Assembly (NCBI RefSeq): GCF_947501415.1
Contig: NZ_CANMVL010000028.1
Span: 1-64,000 of the forward strand
Length of the DNA stretch: 64,000 nt
Source: an uncultured Halomonas sp.
GTDB lineage: Bacteria > Pseudomonadota > Gammaproteobacteria > Pseudomonadales > Halomonadaceae
Direction of reading: 5' to 3'
Below are positions 8,578-17,980 of the stretch, piece by piece. The position numbers and the translations under genes were made by a program. Numbering within the stretch: position 1 is the first letter of the stretch; each line of letters opens with the position of its first letter. The notes beneath the pieces are model-generated. The model was given only the letters and a program-made list of their open reading frames with translations. It was not told the DNA's origin and did not search any database.

Positions 8578-9396
8578 TTACTGGTTGGCGTTGGGGAAGA
8601 ACAGCTGCTGGCCGTTGACGTCGAAATCGCCGATCGCGCTCTGCCCCTCCTCGGAGAGTAGCCACTCATGCCACTGCTCGGCCAGGTCGTGCTTGAGGTG
8701 GGGGTGGCGCTCCTTTGAAATCAGGAGGCTGCCGTACTGATTGAAGAGTGCTTCATCACCGGCAAACAGCAACTCGAGGTTCTGGGGGTTTTCGAAGGCG
8801 ACCCAGGTGGCACGGTCGCTCATCACATAGGCATCCATGCCGGCGGCGGTATTGAGCGTCGGGCCCATGCCGCTGCCCAGTTCGCGATACCAGTCGCCAC
8901 CCGGCTCGACCCCGGCGGCGTCCCACAGACGAAGCTCGGCGCGGTTGGTGCCGCTGTCGTCGCCGCGAGAGGCAAAGGGCGCCTCGGCATCGGCGATCAG
9001 CTGCATCGCCTCGGCCACGGTCTCGGCGTCGGCGATACCGGCCGGGTCGCCTTCGGGCCCGATCAGCACGAAGTCGTTGTACATCACGTCGGCCCGCTCG
9101 GTGCCGTAGCCCTCTTCGACAAACTGCTTCTCACCGGCGGTGTCGTGCACCAGCAGGCTGTCGGCGTCACCGCGCCGCGCTATCTCGAAGGCCTGACCGG
9201 TGCCCACGGCGACGACACGGACCTCGATACCGGTCTTCTCGGTGAACTGCGGGATAATGGCGTCGAAAAGCCCTGAGTTCTCCGTCGAGGTGGTCGAGGC
9301 CAGGGTGATGTACTTCTCTCCGTCCTGGGCCTGGGCGGCCAGCGAGAGGCCCATCAGGCCGATGGCGGTCAGAGCAATGCGTGCCTTGTATTGCAT
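8578..9396 (-). CDS. tupA: Tungstate ABC transporter, substrate-binding protein
   Basis: This periplasmic binding protein captures tungstate for import. It is 272 aa with a signal peptide (hydrophobic ALTAIGLMGLSLAAQAQ, cleavage after AQA near residue 23). The TupA hallmarks TTSTENSGLFDAI, VGTGQAFEIARRGDAD and LLVHDTAGEKQFVEEGYG are all present; the TTST and GTGQA segments hold the oxyanion. It differs from ModA (molybdate) by these motifs. It lies downstream of tupB and tupC in the same direction, with a 95-bp gap after tupC that could hold an internal promoter. Tungstate rather than molybdate or phosphate is inferred from the family. Confidence 0.88.
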   Translation of the reverse strand: MQYKARIALTAIGLMGLSLAAQAQDGEKYITLASTTSTENSGLFDAIIPQFTEKTGIEVRVVAVGTGQAFEIARRGDADSLLVHDTAGEKQFVEEGYGTERADVMYNDFVLIGPEGDPAGIADAETVAEAMQLIADAEAPFASRGDDSGTNRAELRLWDAAGVEPGGDWYRELGSGMGPTLNTAAGMDAYVMSDRATWVAFENPQNLELLFAGDEALFNQYGSLLISKERHPHLKHDLAEQWHEWLLSEEGQSAIGDFDVNGQQLFFPNANQ

Positions 9397-9491
9397 GGTC
9401 GCTTCCTTGTGTTGCTGATGAGTTTTGCTGCTGAGAGTCGTTGTTGTGGCTTGTTGACGATGGCGGTTGTCGGTTGGTGCGGAGAGGCCGG

Positions 9492-10217
9492 CTAGAGCAC
9501 CAGCTCTCCACGGATAAAGGCCCTCGCCTCGTTTGAGGCGGGAGCCGTGAAGAAGGTGACGGCCTCGGTGTGTTCGATCAGACGCCCCGCGTTGAGAAAC
9601 AGCACCTCATCGGCCAGGCGACGAGCCTGATGAAGGTCATGGCTGCTCATCAGAATGCGGACACCCCGAGCGTGGAATTCCTGCACGGCGCTCTCCACTG
9701 CCAGGATGGCGGCGGGGTCGAGAGCGGAGGTGGGTTCGTCGAGAAACAGCACCTCGGGGTCGAGCAGCCAGGCGCGGGCCAGGGCCAGGCGCTGCTGCTC
9801 GCCGCCGGAGAGCACGCGGGCCGGCCGCCGTTCCAGGTGACATAGGCCAAAGCGCGCCAGTGCCTCGCGGGCGCGCGCCTTGCGCTGGCGGCGCGGGGTG
9901 CCGTTGACCGCCAGGGCATAGACCAGATTGGCCAGGGCCGAGCGTTTCAGCAGTACCGGGCGCTGAAAGACCATGGCCTGGCGCGGGACGCGCCCCTCCC
10001 AACGTAGCTGACCCTGGGTGGCGGGCAACAGGCCGTGGGCCAGACGCATCAACAGGCTCTTGCCGGCGCCGTTGGGCCCCATCACCAAGGTGCGCTTGCA
10101 CCCGGTCAGGCGAAGGTCCACGGGGCCGAGAAGGCGCTGACCGCGATGAGTGAAGCTCACGCCTTTCAGGCTCTGAGCGGGGGGCTCGATCACAAAGCGT
10201 GCCGTCAGATCGTTCAT
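9492..10217 (-). CDS. tupC: Tungstate ABC transporter, ATP-binding protein
   Basis: This ATPase powers tungstate import. The 241-aa protein starts at ATG 10217, overlapping the tupB stop by four bases (ATGA); the same frame is open far upstream across tupB, but that is antisense-like noise. It has Walker A GPNGAGKS (residues 47-54), Q-loop VFQRP, ABC signature LSGGEQQRLALARA from 136, Walker B VLFLDEP (156-162) and the switch His in MSSHD. It lacks the C-terminal TOBE domain of ModC, as expected for TupC. Confidence 0.9.
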   Translation of the reverse strand: MNDLTARFVIEPPAQSLKGVSFTHRGQRLLGPVDLRLTGCKRTLVMGPNGAGKSLLMRLAHGLLPATQGQLRWEGRVPRQAMVFQRPVLLKRSALANLVYALAVNGTPRRQRKARAREALARFGLCHLERRPARVLSGGEQQRLALARAWLLDPEVLFLDEPTSALDPAAILAVESAVQEFHARGVRILMSSHDLHQARRLADEVLFLNAGRLIEHTEAVTFFTAPASNEARAFIRGELVL

Positions 10218-10918
10218 CCCAGTCGTCTCCTGGCCGTTTCGCCGACCATATAGGCTGCCGCATTGACCAGTGCCACCAGCCCCAGCAGCACGATGCCCAG
10301 GCCCAGCGCCAGCGCCAGGTTGCCCTTGCTGGTCTCCAGCACGATGGCGGTGGTCATTACCCGGGTCACGCCATCGATATTGCCCCCCACGATCATCACC
10401 GCGCCCACCTCGGCACTGGCGCGCCCGAAACCGGCCAGGATCACCGTGACCAGGCCCAGGCGGGCATCCCACAGCAGGGTAGGGATCATGCGTAGCCGCG
10501 ACAGCCCCAGGGAGGTGAGCTGTTCGTGATACTCCTGGTGCAACTCCTCCACCTGCTGGCGGGCCAGGGCGGCGATGATCGGCAATACCAGAATGACCTG
10601 AGCCACCACCATGGCGCCTGGCGTGAACAACAGCCCCAACTCCCCGAGGGGCCCGGCACGGGATAGCAAAAGATAGACGCAGAGACCCGCCACGACCGGC
10701 GGCAGGCCCATCAGGGCATTCAGCGCCACCACCAGGGCGCCACGGCCTGGAAAGCGCCATAGTGCCAGGGCGGCGCCAAGCGGCAGCCCGATCACGGCGG
10801 CCAGCAGCACGGCAACCAGCGATACCCTCAATGACAGGGCCACGATCTCCATCAGCGTGGGGTCGAAGCCGAGGATCAGGCTGAGAGCGGTGGTCAGGGC
10901 GCTGGCGTCGCTGGACAT
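10214..10918 (-). CDS. tupB: Tungstate ABC transporter, permease
   Basis: This inner-membrane permease forms the channel for tungstate. It is 234 aa with about five hydrophobic segments (for example LRVSLVAVLLAAVIGLPLGAAL and GALVVALNALMGLPPVVAGL). The permease EAA-loop motif is RASAEVGAVMIVGGNIDG, in the position contacted by the ATPase. It is the first gene of a B-C-A operon, divergent from the regulator at 11031, with a 112-bp shared promoter region. Confidence 0.88.
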   Translation of the reverse strand: MSSDASALTTALSLILGFDPTLMEIVALSLRVSLVAVLLAAVIGLPLGAALALWRFPGRGALVVALNALMGLPPVVAGLCVYLLLSRAGPLGELGLLFTPGAMVVAQVILVLPIIAALARQQVEELHQEYHEQLTSLGLSRLRMIPTLLWDARLGLVTVILAGFGRASAEVGAVMIVGGNIDGVTRVMTTAIVLETSKGNLALALGLGIVLLGLVALVNAAAYMVGETARRRLG

Positions 10919-11030
10919 GCAGGTCTCCGTTGGTTGACTGGCATCTTGTGCGTTCCAGTATCAAGATGCATGCAGTAGTGTAAATAGAACATTCCAAAGC
11001 AGTAATATGCAGCTCAAGTGGAGAACGGGC

Positions 11031-11909
11031 ATGCAGACCTACCTGACCACTGCCGAGGTGGCGGACTACCTGCGCCTCAAGGAGCGCAAGGTCTATGACC
11101 TGGTACGCCAACAAGCCATCCCCTGTGTGCGGGTGACGGGCAAGTTGCTGTTTCCTCGCCACAGCATCGACCTATGGCTGATGAACCATCTGGAGGGCGA
11201 TCAATCCTCGGCACGGCCGGTGCCCGTGGTGCTGGCCGGTAGCCAGGACCCGCTGCTGGAGTGGGCGGTGCGGGAGAGCGGCTCCCAGCTGGCGCTACTG
11301 TGTCAGGGCAGCGGGGATGGGGTCCGGCGCCTGATGGAGGGGCGGGTGATGCTTGCCGGGCTGCATCTGCTGGATGCGGCAAGCGGGGACTACAACCGTC
11401 CCGAGGCACTCGGGATGGGGGGCATGCGCGATCTGGTGATGGTGCGCTGGGCGAGCCGGCGTCAGGGATTATTGCTGGCGCCAGGTAATCCTCAGGGCGT
11501 TCGGCGTCTGACCGACCTGGCTCGGCCGGAGGTGCGGGTCGCCCATCGCCAGCCCGACGCCGGGGCAGGGCGCCTGCTGACCTGGTTACTGGACCGGGCC
11601 GGCGTGGATGCCTCGCGACTGCAGTTTACCGAGCACCCCTCTCTCTCGGAGGATGATCTCGCCCTGGCGGTACGCCAGGGTGAGGCGGATGCGGGACTCG
11701 GAGTGGAAGCGGCGGCAAGGCGCCAGGGGCTGACCTTTCTGCCGCTGCATCGGGAGCACTTTGACCTGGCGATGCGCCGGCGCAGCTATTTCGAACCGCC
11801 GATTCAGCGGCTGCTGACGTTCGCGCAGGAGCCGCGCTTCGTCGAGCGTGCCGAGGCGCTGGGCGGCTACGACATCGGCGAGCTCGGCAGGGTGGTTCAT
11901 AATGCCTGA
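11031..11909 (+). CDS. HTH regulator with periplasmic-binding-protein-like domain
   Basis: This is a probable one-component regulator of the adjacent tungstate transporter. It is 292 aa from the ATG at 11031, which has GGAG seven bases upstream; an in-frame ATG at 11007 is less well placed. Residues 1-55 form an excisionase/MerR-like helix-turn-helix (TTAEVADYLRLKERKVYDLVRQ, then a wing). Residues about 70-285 resemble the substrate-binding domain found fused to such HTH domains in molybdenum/tungsten regulators, with no signal peptide, so sensing would be cytoplasmic. ModE-type regulators are different in fold. The divergent placement with tupBCA supports tungstate or molybdate as ligand; this is inference. 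Confidence 0.75.
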   Translation: MQTYLTTAEVADYLRLKERKVYDLVRQQAIPCVRVTGKLLFPRHSIDLWLMNHLEGDQSSARPVPVVLAGSQDPLLEWAVRESGSQLALLCQGSGDGVRRLMEGRVMLAGLHLLDAASGDYNRPEALGMGGMRDLVMVRWASRRQGLLLAPGNPQGVRRLTDLARPEVRVAHRQPDAGAGRLLTWLLDRAGVDASRLQFTEHPSLSEDDLALAVRQGEADAGLGVEAAARRQGLTFLPLHREHFDLAMRRRSYFEPPIQRLLTFAQEPRFVERAEALGGYDIGELGRVVHNA

Positions 11910-12080
11910 GTGAAATGGGGGCGAGGACAGCTGTTTCAATATAGCCAGTGGCTTTAATTACTCAGATTGGGGCCTGCGCTTTTGATGCCACTCGAGATTC
12001 GCCGAGGCCGGTTATGCGGCCTGGGAGTATTTTGGGGCCTGAAAAAGGTGGAGCTTCAGGCCTTGTATCTCGGGGCCAGG

Positions 12081-14075
12081 TCATATTTGTCTGACATCCT
12101 TCATGTCAGTCGTTTCCTCGATACTGCGCCGGTTGGGTGGCACCAGTGCATGCCGGCGCATGCGTCGATATACGGTAGGGCGCGAGACACCCAGGCGGCG
12201 CGCCACATCGCTGATATTCCAGCCGGTCTCCTGTAATAAGGCGTGCAAGGCTTGGCCACTCTCGCAGGCATCAGACTGTGGGGGCGACTCGATGACCTGA
12301 GGAGTGCTCGCCACTCTACCCCGGCATTCTTCGGGTAGGTCGTGAACGGTGATCTCCTCACCCTCTGCCGTGGCCAGAGCAAAGCTCAGCGCATTCTTCA
12401 GCTGTCGGATATTGCCTGGCCAGACGTAGGCCAGCAGGGCACTCATCGCGTCGGCGCGAAGACGCACGTCGCACTGACGTTCGGCCACCAATGATCCGTA
12501 GATACTCCGGATAATGAAATGCTTGTCGGCTCGCTCGCGGAGTGCTGGAAGACGCAGCTGTGCGCCGTTCAGGCGATAGTACAGGTCCTCGCGGAATTGA
12601 CCGTGGGCGATCAACTCATGCATGTCACGGTGGGTGGCAGTGATGACTCGAATATCGACGCGTACAGCCTTCTCGGCGCCCAACGGCATTACTTCACTCT
12701 CGGCCAGCACGCGCAACAGACGGGTCTGCAGTGTCAGCGGCATGTCACCGATCTCATCCAGAAACAGCGTGCCACCGTCGGCCTGTTGAATCAGCCCGCG
12801 CATGCCCTTGCTACGCCCGCCGGTAAAGGCCCCGGGCAAGTAGCCAAACAGCTCACTTTCGATCAACGACTCCGGTATCGCTGCGCAGTTGACCGCCACG
12901 AAAGGCCCTTCGGCGCGCGAGCCGCTGTCGTGCAAGGCTCGGGCCAGGACTTCCTTGCCGGTCCCCGTTTCTCCGGTGATCAACACGTTCACCATCTCGT
13001 TGCGTAGGCGGCGTGCCAGCTTGATAAGACGGTGCATGGCAGGATCGTCTGAGGCGAGACGGTCCAACGCCGGAACCGGTGTGGGAGTGGAGGGAGTGGG
13101 GCGCTGATAAGCCCGTGGCCCACGGGGTTCCATCACTGTAATGAAGCAGATCGCCTCGCTGGCGCGTACACGAAATGCGCGGATCTGATCCTCACTTGAA
13201 TAAGGGATACTCAGCAAGTCACTGACTTCACAGTCGAACAGTTGGTTGGCATTAGGTAGAAGGTCCACTGACCATGGTGGCCAGCGTTGCAGATGCGCTT
13301 CGATCAGTCCGCGCCCTTCGCCATTGGCGGCGATGATGCTGCCGTCCTCCTCGATCGCAATTAACCCCTTGCCGTTGAGATGAACGAAAGCGCGGGTGGT
13401 ATCAAAACGCAGAATTAGGCTGTCACGGTAGCGATGCAGGAAGTAGGCATCTTCGATCATCCGTGCGTAGAGGCTGACCATGGGCAGACAGAAATTCTGA
13501 CTTTCCGATGCGCGTGGCGAGCGAAGGGCTGATATATCCAGCACCGCGATGACATTCCCCTGGGGGTCGGTTATTGGCGCTGCTGTGCAGGTTAGATCGA
13601 TATGCGTAGCATCAAAATGTTCATTCTGATGACAGGTAATGGCGCGCGCCTCATGTAGGCATGTGCCTACGGCACAGGTGCCCGCATGACGTTCACCCCA
13701 GTCGAGCCCGAGATGTAGGCCGGCTCGGCGCAGGTCCGCCTCCTGGTCTCGTTGACCGCGGAAGTCCACGGTAATGCCACGCTGGTCGGCAAGCAGCAGC
13801 ACATAGCCCAATGGGGCCACCTGTGCGAAGAGCTGATCGACACCGGCACGAGCGACCTGCAAAAGCTCGTCTACCGGCTCGCGATGCTCCTTTAATGCTT
13901 GCTGGGTCAAGACGCGCACCGAGCGTGGGCGAGTTGGGTCGAGATGATACTCGCCCATACAACGCTCCCAGGAGCGCCGGATCACATCTCGGTATGTGTC
14001 CAGACCACTCATCTGATCCTCGGCGAGCCGGGTCAAAGTATGAATATGCTGGCGTTGTTCGTTACGTAGTTGCAT
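12081..14075 (-). CDS. Sigma-54-dependent activator, AcoR type
   Basis: This enhancer-binding protein activates sigma-54 promoters. It is 664 aa from ATG 14075 (GGAGAGG upstream; an earlier GTG at 14135 is less likely). The order is an N-terminal GAF-like sensor (residues 60-190), a PAS-like region (about 230-320), an AAA+ domain with Walker A GETGTGKE (368-375), the sigma-54 contact loop GAFTGG (415-420, where the family has GAFTGA) and Walker B GGTLFLDE (434-441), and a C-terminal Fis-type HTH (WNISDVARRLGVSRPTVYRRM). It is divergent from the monooxygenase-aldehyde dehydrogenase pair, whose promoter has sigma-54 elements, so that pair is its likely target. AcoR itself controls acetoin use, but no acetoin genes lie here. 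Confidence 0.9.
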   Translation of the reverse strand: MQLRNEQRQHIHTLTRLAEDQMSGLDTYRDVIRRSWERCMGEYHLDPTRPRSVRVLTQQALKEHREPVDELLQVARAGVDQLFAQVAPLGYVLLLADQRGITVDFRGQRDQEADLRRAGLHLGLDWGERHAGTCAVGTCLHEARAITCHQNEHFDATHIDLTCTAAPITDPQGNVIAVLDISALRSPRASESQNFCLPMVSLYARMIEDAYFLHRYRDSLILRFDTTRAFVHLNGKGLIAIEEDGSIIAANGEGRGLIEAHLQRWPPWSVDLLPNANQLFDCEVSDLLSIPYSSEDQIRAFRVRASEAICFITVMEPRGPRAYQRPTPSTPTPVPALDRLASDDPAMHRLIKLARRLRNEMVNVLITGETGTGKEVLARALHDSGSRAEGPFVAVNCAAIPESLIESELFGYLPGAFTGGRSKGMRGLIQQADGGTLFLDEIGDMPLTLQTRLLRVLAESEVMPLGAEKAVRVDIRVITATHRDMHELIAHGQFREDLYYRLNGAQLRLPALRERADKHFIIRSIYGSLVAERQCDVRLRADAMSALLAYVWPGNIRQLKNALSFALATAEGEEITVHDLPEECRGRVASTPQVIESPPQSDACESGQALHALLQETGWNISDVARRLGVSRPTVYRRMRRHALVPPNRRSIEETTDMKDVRQI

Positions 14076-14206
14076 TGCTGCCTCTCCATACCCCCGCTGT
14101 AATTCCAGCGGCTCTTGTTGTTGTGTGGCAGTCACCCGTTCAGCCTAAGCCGACCGCGCAGGGAGTCAATCGGTTGCACCTCCACCCTTCGTCGAGCATT
14201 ACAGGT

Positions 14207-14230
14207 GTAACGTGCCCTTTCTCTCGTTAC
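14207..14230 (+). promoter_or_regulatory. Putative upstream activator site for the sigma-54 regulator
   Basis: GTAACG (14207-14212) and CGTTAC (14225-14230) form an inverted repeat, extended by TGT on the left and by GTGACA on the right. It lies about 115-135 bp upstream of the -24/-12 promoter, a usual distance for an enhancer. The 326-bp divergent spacer 14076-14401 holds this and the promoter but no gene. Confidence 0.45.
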
Positions 14231-14342
14231 GTGACAGGTGTTTCATCCGTATCCATTTCGTTCATCACTTCACGCTGTTTCTTGTAACAGTATTTCTATT
14301 ATTATCAGTTATTTAGCGGTGTTTTCGGTTGGGCGGCCGGGA

Positions 14343-14358
14343 TTGGCACACTTCATGC
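14343..14358 (+). promoter_or_regulatory. Sigma-54 (-24/-12) promoter
   Basis: TTGGCAC at 14343-14349 and ATGC at 14355-14358 place the GG and GC dinucleotides 12 bp apart, matching the TGGCAC-N5-TTGC consensus with one mismatch. It sits 44 bp before the monooxygenase start. Confidence 0.75.
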
Positions 14359-14401
14359 TGTGGAATGGGCGTGTCACCTACGAACAAGACGGAGAACAAC
14401 G

Positions 14402-16198
14402 ATGACGACACACACGCCTACCCAGGAAGTGCAGCTTTGGCTCGCTGATTTCGAGAACGCGCTTGAACAGCGGGATATCGCAAGCGTTCTGACCCTGTTC
14501 GGCGAGGAGTGCTACTGGCGCGACCTGGTCGCCTTTACCTGGAATCTCAAGACGCTGGAAGGCAAGGACGCCATTCAGTCCATGCTCAATGCCACACTCG
14601 ATCAGATTCGTCCTACGAACTGGCAGATTGACGGCGAAGCCACTGAATCCGACGGTGTCACCGAAGCATGGTTCACTTTCGAAACCGCGGTGGCGCGAGG
14701 CAAGGGCCTGGTGCGATTGAAGAATGGTCAGTGTTGGACTTTGTTGACCACCATGAAGGAGTTGAAGGATTACCCTGAACCGAGTGGTCTGCGTCGCCCC
14801 ATGGGAGCCCAGCATGGTGCCAGCAAGACTCGTGAAACCTGGCTTGAGGCTCGAGAGCGCGAAGAAGAGACGCTTGGCTACAGAGAGCAACCTTACTGCG
14901 TTGTCGTCGGCGGTGGTCAGGGGGGCATTGGGCTGGCGGCTCGCCTGCGCCAGATGAACGTGCCTACGATCGTGCTCGACAAGCACCCTCGTCCCGGTGA
15001 TGCCTGGCGTAATCGTTACAAGTCGCTGTGTCTGCACGACCCTGTGTGGTACGACCACATGCCCTATATTCCCTTTCCCGACAACTGGCCAGTCTTTGCG
15101 CCCAAGGACAAGATCGGCGACTGGCTGGAGATGTATACCAAGGTCATGGAGCTCAATTACTGGAGCTCTACCGTGTGCGAGAGCGCCAGTTATGATGAGG
15201 CTAGCGGCGAGTGGACGGTAAACGTCAATCGAGATGGAGAACGTGTCACGCTTCGCCCCAAGCAACTGGTCCTGGCAACTGGGATGTCGGGCATGCCCAA
15301 CGTGCCGCAATTTCCCGGTGCCGAAACCTTCGAGGGGGAACAGCAACACTCGAGCCAGCATCCGGGACCTGATGCTTACCGCGGAAAGAAGGTGGTTGTC
15401 GTGGGGGCTAACAACTCGGCTCACGATATATGCGCGGCGCTGTGGGAAAACGATGCGGATGTCACCATGCTGCAGCGCTCCTCCACCCATGTCGTGAAAT
15501 CTGACTCTCTTATGGAGATTGCCCTTGGGCCACTCTATTCCGAAGAGGCCGTCAGCCAAGGGATCACTCATGACAAGGCCGACCTGATCTTTGCTTCCAT
15601 TCCCTACAAGCTGCTACCCGACTTTCAGCGTCCTCTCTTCAACCAGATCCGAGAGCGCGATGCCGAGTTCTACAAGAGACTGGAAGATGCCGGATTTATG
15701 CTTGATTTCGGCGATGATGATTCTGGACTGTTTCTCAAGTATCTGCGGCGGGCCTCAGGCTATTACATCGACGTGGGGGCATGCGACTTGATCGCCGACG
15801 GTGAGATCAAGTTGCGTAGCGGCGTGAGTATTGAGCACATCAATCCGCGCTCAGTAACCCTCACCGATGGAACTGAGTTGCCCGCCGACCTGATCATCTA
15901 TGCCACTGGCTACGGCTCCATGAATGGCTGGGCGGCTCGCATCATTTCGCAGGAGGTGGCCGACAAGGTGGGAAAGTGTTGGGGAATGGGCTCCGATACC
16001 ACCAAGGATCCTGGCCCCTGGGAAGGCGAGCTACGGAATATGTGGAAGCCGACGCAGCAGGAAGCGCTATGGTTCCATGGCGGCAACCTGCATCAGTCTC
16101 GACACTATTCCCAGTATCTGGCCTTGCAGCTCAAGGCTCGTATGGAAGGCATCGCTACACCAGTGTACGGCTTGCAAGACGTTCATCATCTCGCCTAA
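14402..16198 (+). CDS. NTF2/SnoaL-like domain fused to flavin-containing monooxygenase
   Basis: This is a probable FAD- and NADPH-dependent monooxygenase of unknown substrate. It is 598 aa, starting at ATG 14402 with GGAG upstream. Residues 1-125 look like a SnoaL/NTF2-like domain. The FAD motif GGGQGG is at 170-175. F310-x-G312-x3-H316 matches the FMO/Baeyer-Villiger fingerprint, but the Trp-Pro ending is replaced by His320-Pro321. The NADPH-binding loop is GANNSAHD (335-342), in which the usual second Gly of GxGxxG is Asn. The downstream aldehyde dehydrogenase suggests that the oxidised product ends as an aldehyde, for example after alcohol, ketone or amine oxidation; this is inference. Confidence 0.82.
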   Translation: MTTHTPTQEVQLWLADFENALEQRDIASVLTLFGEECYWRDLVAFTWNLKTLEGKDAIQSMLNATLDQIRPTNWQIDGEATESDGVTEAWFTFETAVARGKGLVRLKNGQCWTLLTTMKELKDYPEPSGLRRPMGAQHGASKTRETWLEAREREEETLGYREQPYCVVVGGGQGGIGLAARLRQMNVPTIVLDKHPRPGDAWRNRYKSLCLHDPVWYDHMPYIPFPDNWPVFAPKDKIGDWLEMYTKVMELNYWSSTVCESASYDEASGEWTVNVNRDGERVTLRPKQLVLATGMSGMPNVPQFPGAETFEGEQQHSSQHPGPDAYRGKKVVVVGANNSAHDICAALWENDADVTMLQRSSTHVVKSDSLMEIALGPLYSEEAVSQGITHDKADLIFASIPYKLLPDFQRPLFNQIRERDAEFYKRLEDAGFMLDFGDDDSGLFLKYLRRASGYYIDVGACDLIADGEIKLRSGVSIEHINPRSVTLTDGTELPADLIIYATGYGSMNGWAARIISQEVADKVGKCWGMGSDTTKDPGPWEGELRNMWKPTQQEALWFHGGNLHQSRHYSQYLALQLKARMEGIATPVYGLQDVHHLA

Positions 16199-16260
16199 GT
16201 CGCGATGGGCCGGTAGGGATGAGCCGGCCTGCTTAACAATTATCATCAAGGAGTTTACCA

Positions 16261-17780
16261 TGATTTATACCAATCCGAGCCAGTCCGGTGCGGTCGTCGC
16301 CTTCGAGTCGCGCTACGGCAACTATATCGGTGGCGAGTTCGTTCCGCCGGTCAAGGGGCAGTACTTCGACAACGTCAGCCCGGTCAACGGCGAGGTGTTC
16401 TGCGAGATTCCCCGCTCTGACGCGGAGGATATCGACAAGGCGCTGGATGCCGCGCATGCCGCGGCACCGGCCTGGGGCAAGACCGCCGCCGCGGAGCGTT
16501 CCAATATACTGCTCAAGATCGCCGATCGCATCGAGCAGAATATCGAGATGTTGGCGGTCGCCGAGACCTGGGACAACGGCAAGGCGGTCCGCGAGACCCT
16601 CAACGCCGACCTGCCGCTGGCCGTCGATCACTTCCGCTACTTCGCCGGCTGCATTCGTGCCCAGGAGGGCACTGCCGCCGATATCGACGCCAATACCGTG
16701 GCCTATCACTTCCATGAGCCGCTGGGCGTGGTGGGGCAGATCATTCCCTGGAACTTCCCGCTGCTGATGGCCGTCTGGAAGCTGGCGCCGGCCCTTGCCG
16801 CGGGCAACTGCGTGGTGCTCAAGCCCGCCGAGCAGACGCCCGCCTCGATTCTCAAGCTGATGGAGGTGATCGGTGACCTGCTGCCCCCGGGCGTGGTCAA
16901 TATCGTCAATGGCTATGGTGCCGAGGCGGGCCAGGCGCTTGCCACCAGCAAGCGAATCGCCAAGATCGCCTTCACCGGCTCGACCCCGGTAGGCGCGCAT
17001 ATCCTCAAGTGTGCCGCGGAGAACATCATTCCCTCCACCGTGGAGCTGGGTGGCAAGTCGCCGAACATCTATTTCGCCGACATCATGAATGCCGAACCGG
17101 CGTTCATCGACAAGGCCGCCGAGGGGCTGGTGCTGGCCTTCTTCAACCAGGGTGAGGTGTGCACCTGCCCCTCCCGAGCCCTGATCCAGGAGTCCATGTA
17201 CGACGCCTTCATGGCCAAGGTGATGGAGAAGGTCGGGCAGATCAAGCGCGGCAACCCGCTGGATACCGATGTCCAGGTGGGGGCCCAGGCCTCCCAGGAG
17301 CAGTTCGACAAGATCATGTCCTACATGGATATCGCCCGGGAAGAGGGGGCGGAGGTGCTCACTGGCGGTGACAAGGCGAGCTTCGATCCTGCCTATGACA
17401 AGGGCTTCTATATCGAGCCGACGCTGCTCAAGGGCCACAACAAGATGCGCGTCTTCCAGGAAGAGATCTTCGGGCCGGTGGTGGCGGTGACCACCTTCAA
17501 GGACGAGGAGGAGGCGCTGGCGATCGCCAACGATACCGAGTTCGGGCTCGGTGCCGGCGTCTGGAGTCGCGACATCAATGTGGCCTTCCGCATGGGGCGT
17601 GGCATCCAGGCCGGTCGCGTATGGACCAACTGCTACCACCAGTATCCGGCGCATGCGGCCTTCGGCGGCTACAAGAAGTCCGGTGTCGGTCGCGAGACCC
17701 ACAAGGTGGCCCTCGAGCACTACCAGCAGACCAAGAACCTGCTGGTCAGCTACGACATCAATCCGATGGGCTTCTTCTAA
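16261..17780 (+). CDS. NAD-dependent aldehyde dehydrogenase (AldB/ExaC type)
   Basis: This enzyme oxidises an aldehyde to the acid with NAD(P)+. It is 506 aa, the length of the AldB/ExaC acetaldehyde dehydrogenase group. Catalytic features are PWNFP (Asn165), [20 protein letters not shown] (general base Glu262) and [11 protein letters not shown] (nucleophile Cys301). ATG 16261 follows AAGGAG. It follows the monooxygenase by 62 bp, with an intercistronic hairpin (16208-16229), and is presumably read from the same sigma-54 promoter. ExaC-type enzymes commonly act on acetaldehyde in ethanol use; here the substrate is more likely the monooxygenase product. Confidence 0.92.
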
Positions 17781-17831
17781 GCGCTATCCGCGTCATCGAC
17801 AATTGATTGCAATAAGGCGGTGGCGCCATTT

Positions 17832-17871
17832 CGTTGGGCACGACTAACGTCGTGCCCAACGGCTATTTTTA
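17832..17871 (+). terminator. Rho-independent terminator after the aldehyde dehydrogenase
   Basis: A 13-bp perfect stem, CGTTGGGCACGAC (17832-17844) with GTCGTGCCCAACG (17849-17861), and a TAAC loop are followed by GCTATTTTTA. This is the strongest terminator in the left half of the window. Confidence 0.92.
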
Positions 17872-17980
17872 TGAAGCGTTTCAATGTGACATGAAGCTTT
17901 GCACGTTGCCGCATCCAGAGCACTAACCCGAGGCGATCCGAACTGACCGGGAAGAACACCTTATTGGTTAGCAAAGAGCA

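Noticed and set aside
8430..8618. Open frame of 62 codons in the liuA-tupA spacer
   Set aside because: It overlaps the end of tupA on the other strand, has no ribosome site and resembles nothing known.
10218..11162. Long N-terminal extension of the tupC frame across tupB
   Set aside because: The part before 10217 is Arg/Gly-rich without motifs and lies over tupB. The start overlapping the tupB stop is normal for such operons.
12036..12062. Stem-loop GGCCTGAA/TTCAGGCC as a terminator of the sigma-54 activator
   Set aside because: The pairing is real (8 bp), but the loop is 11 bases and there is no U-tract on either side, so it is not listed as a feature.
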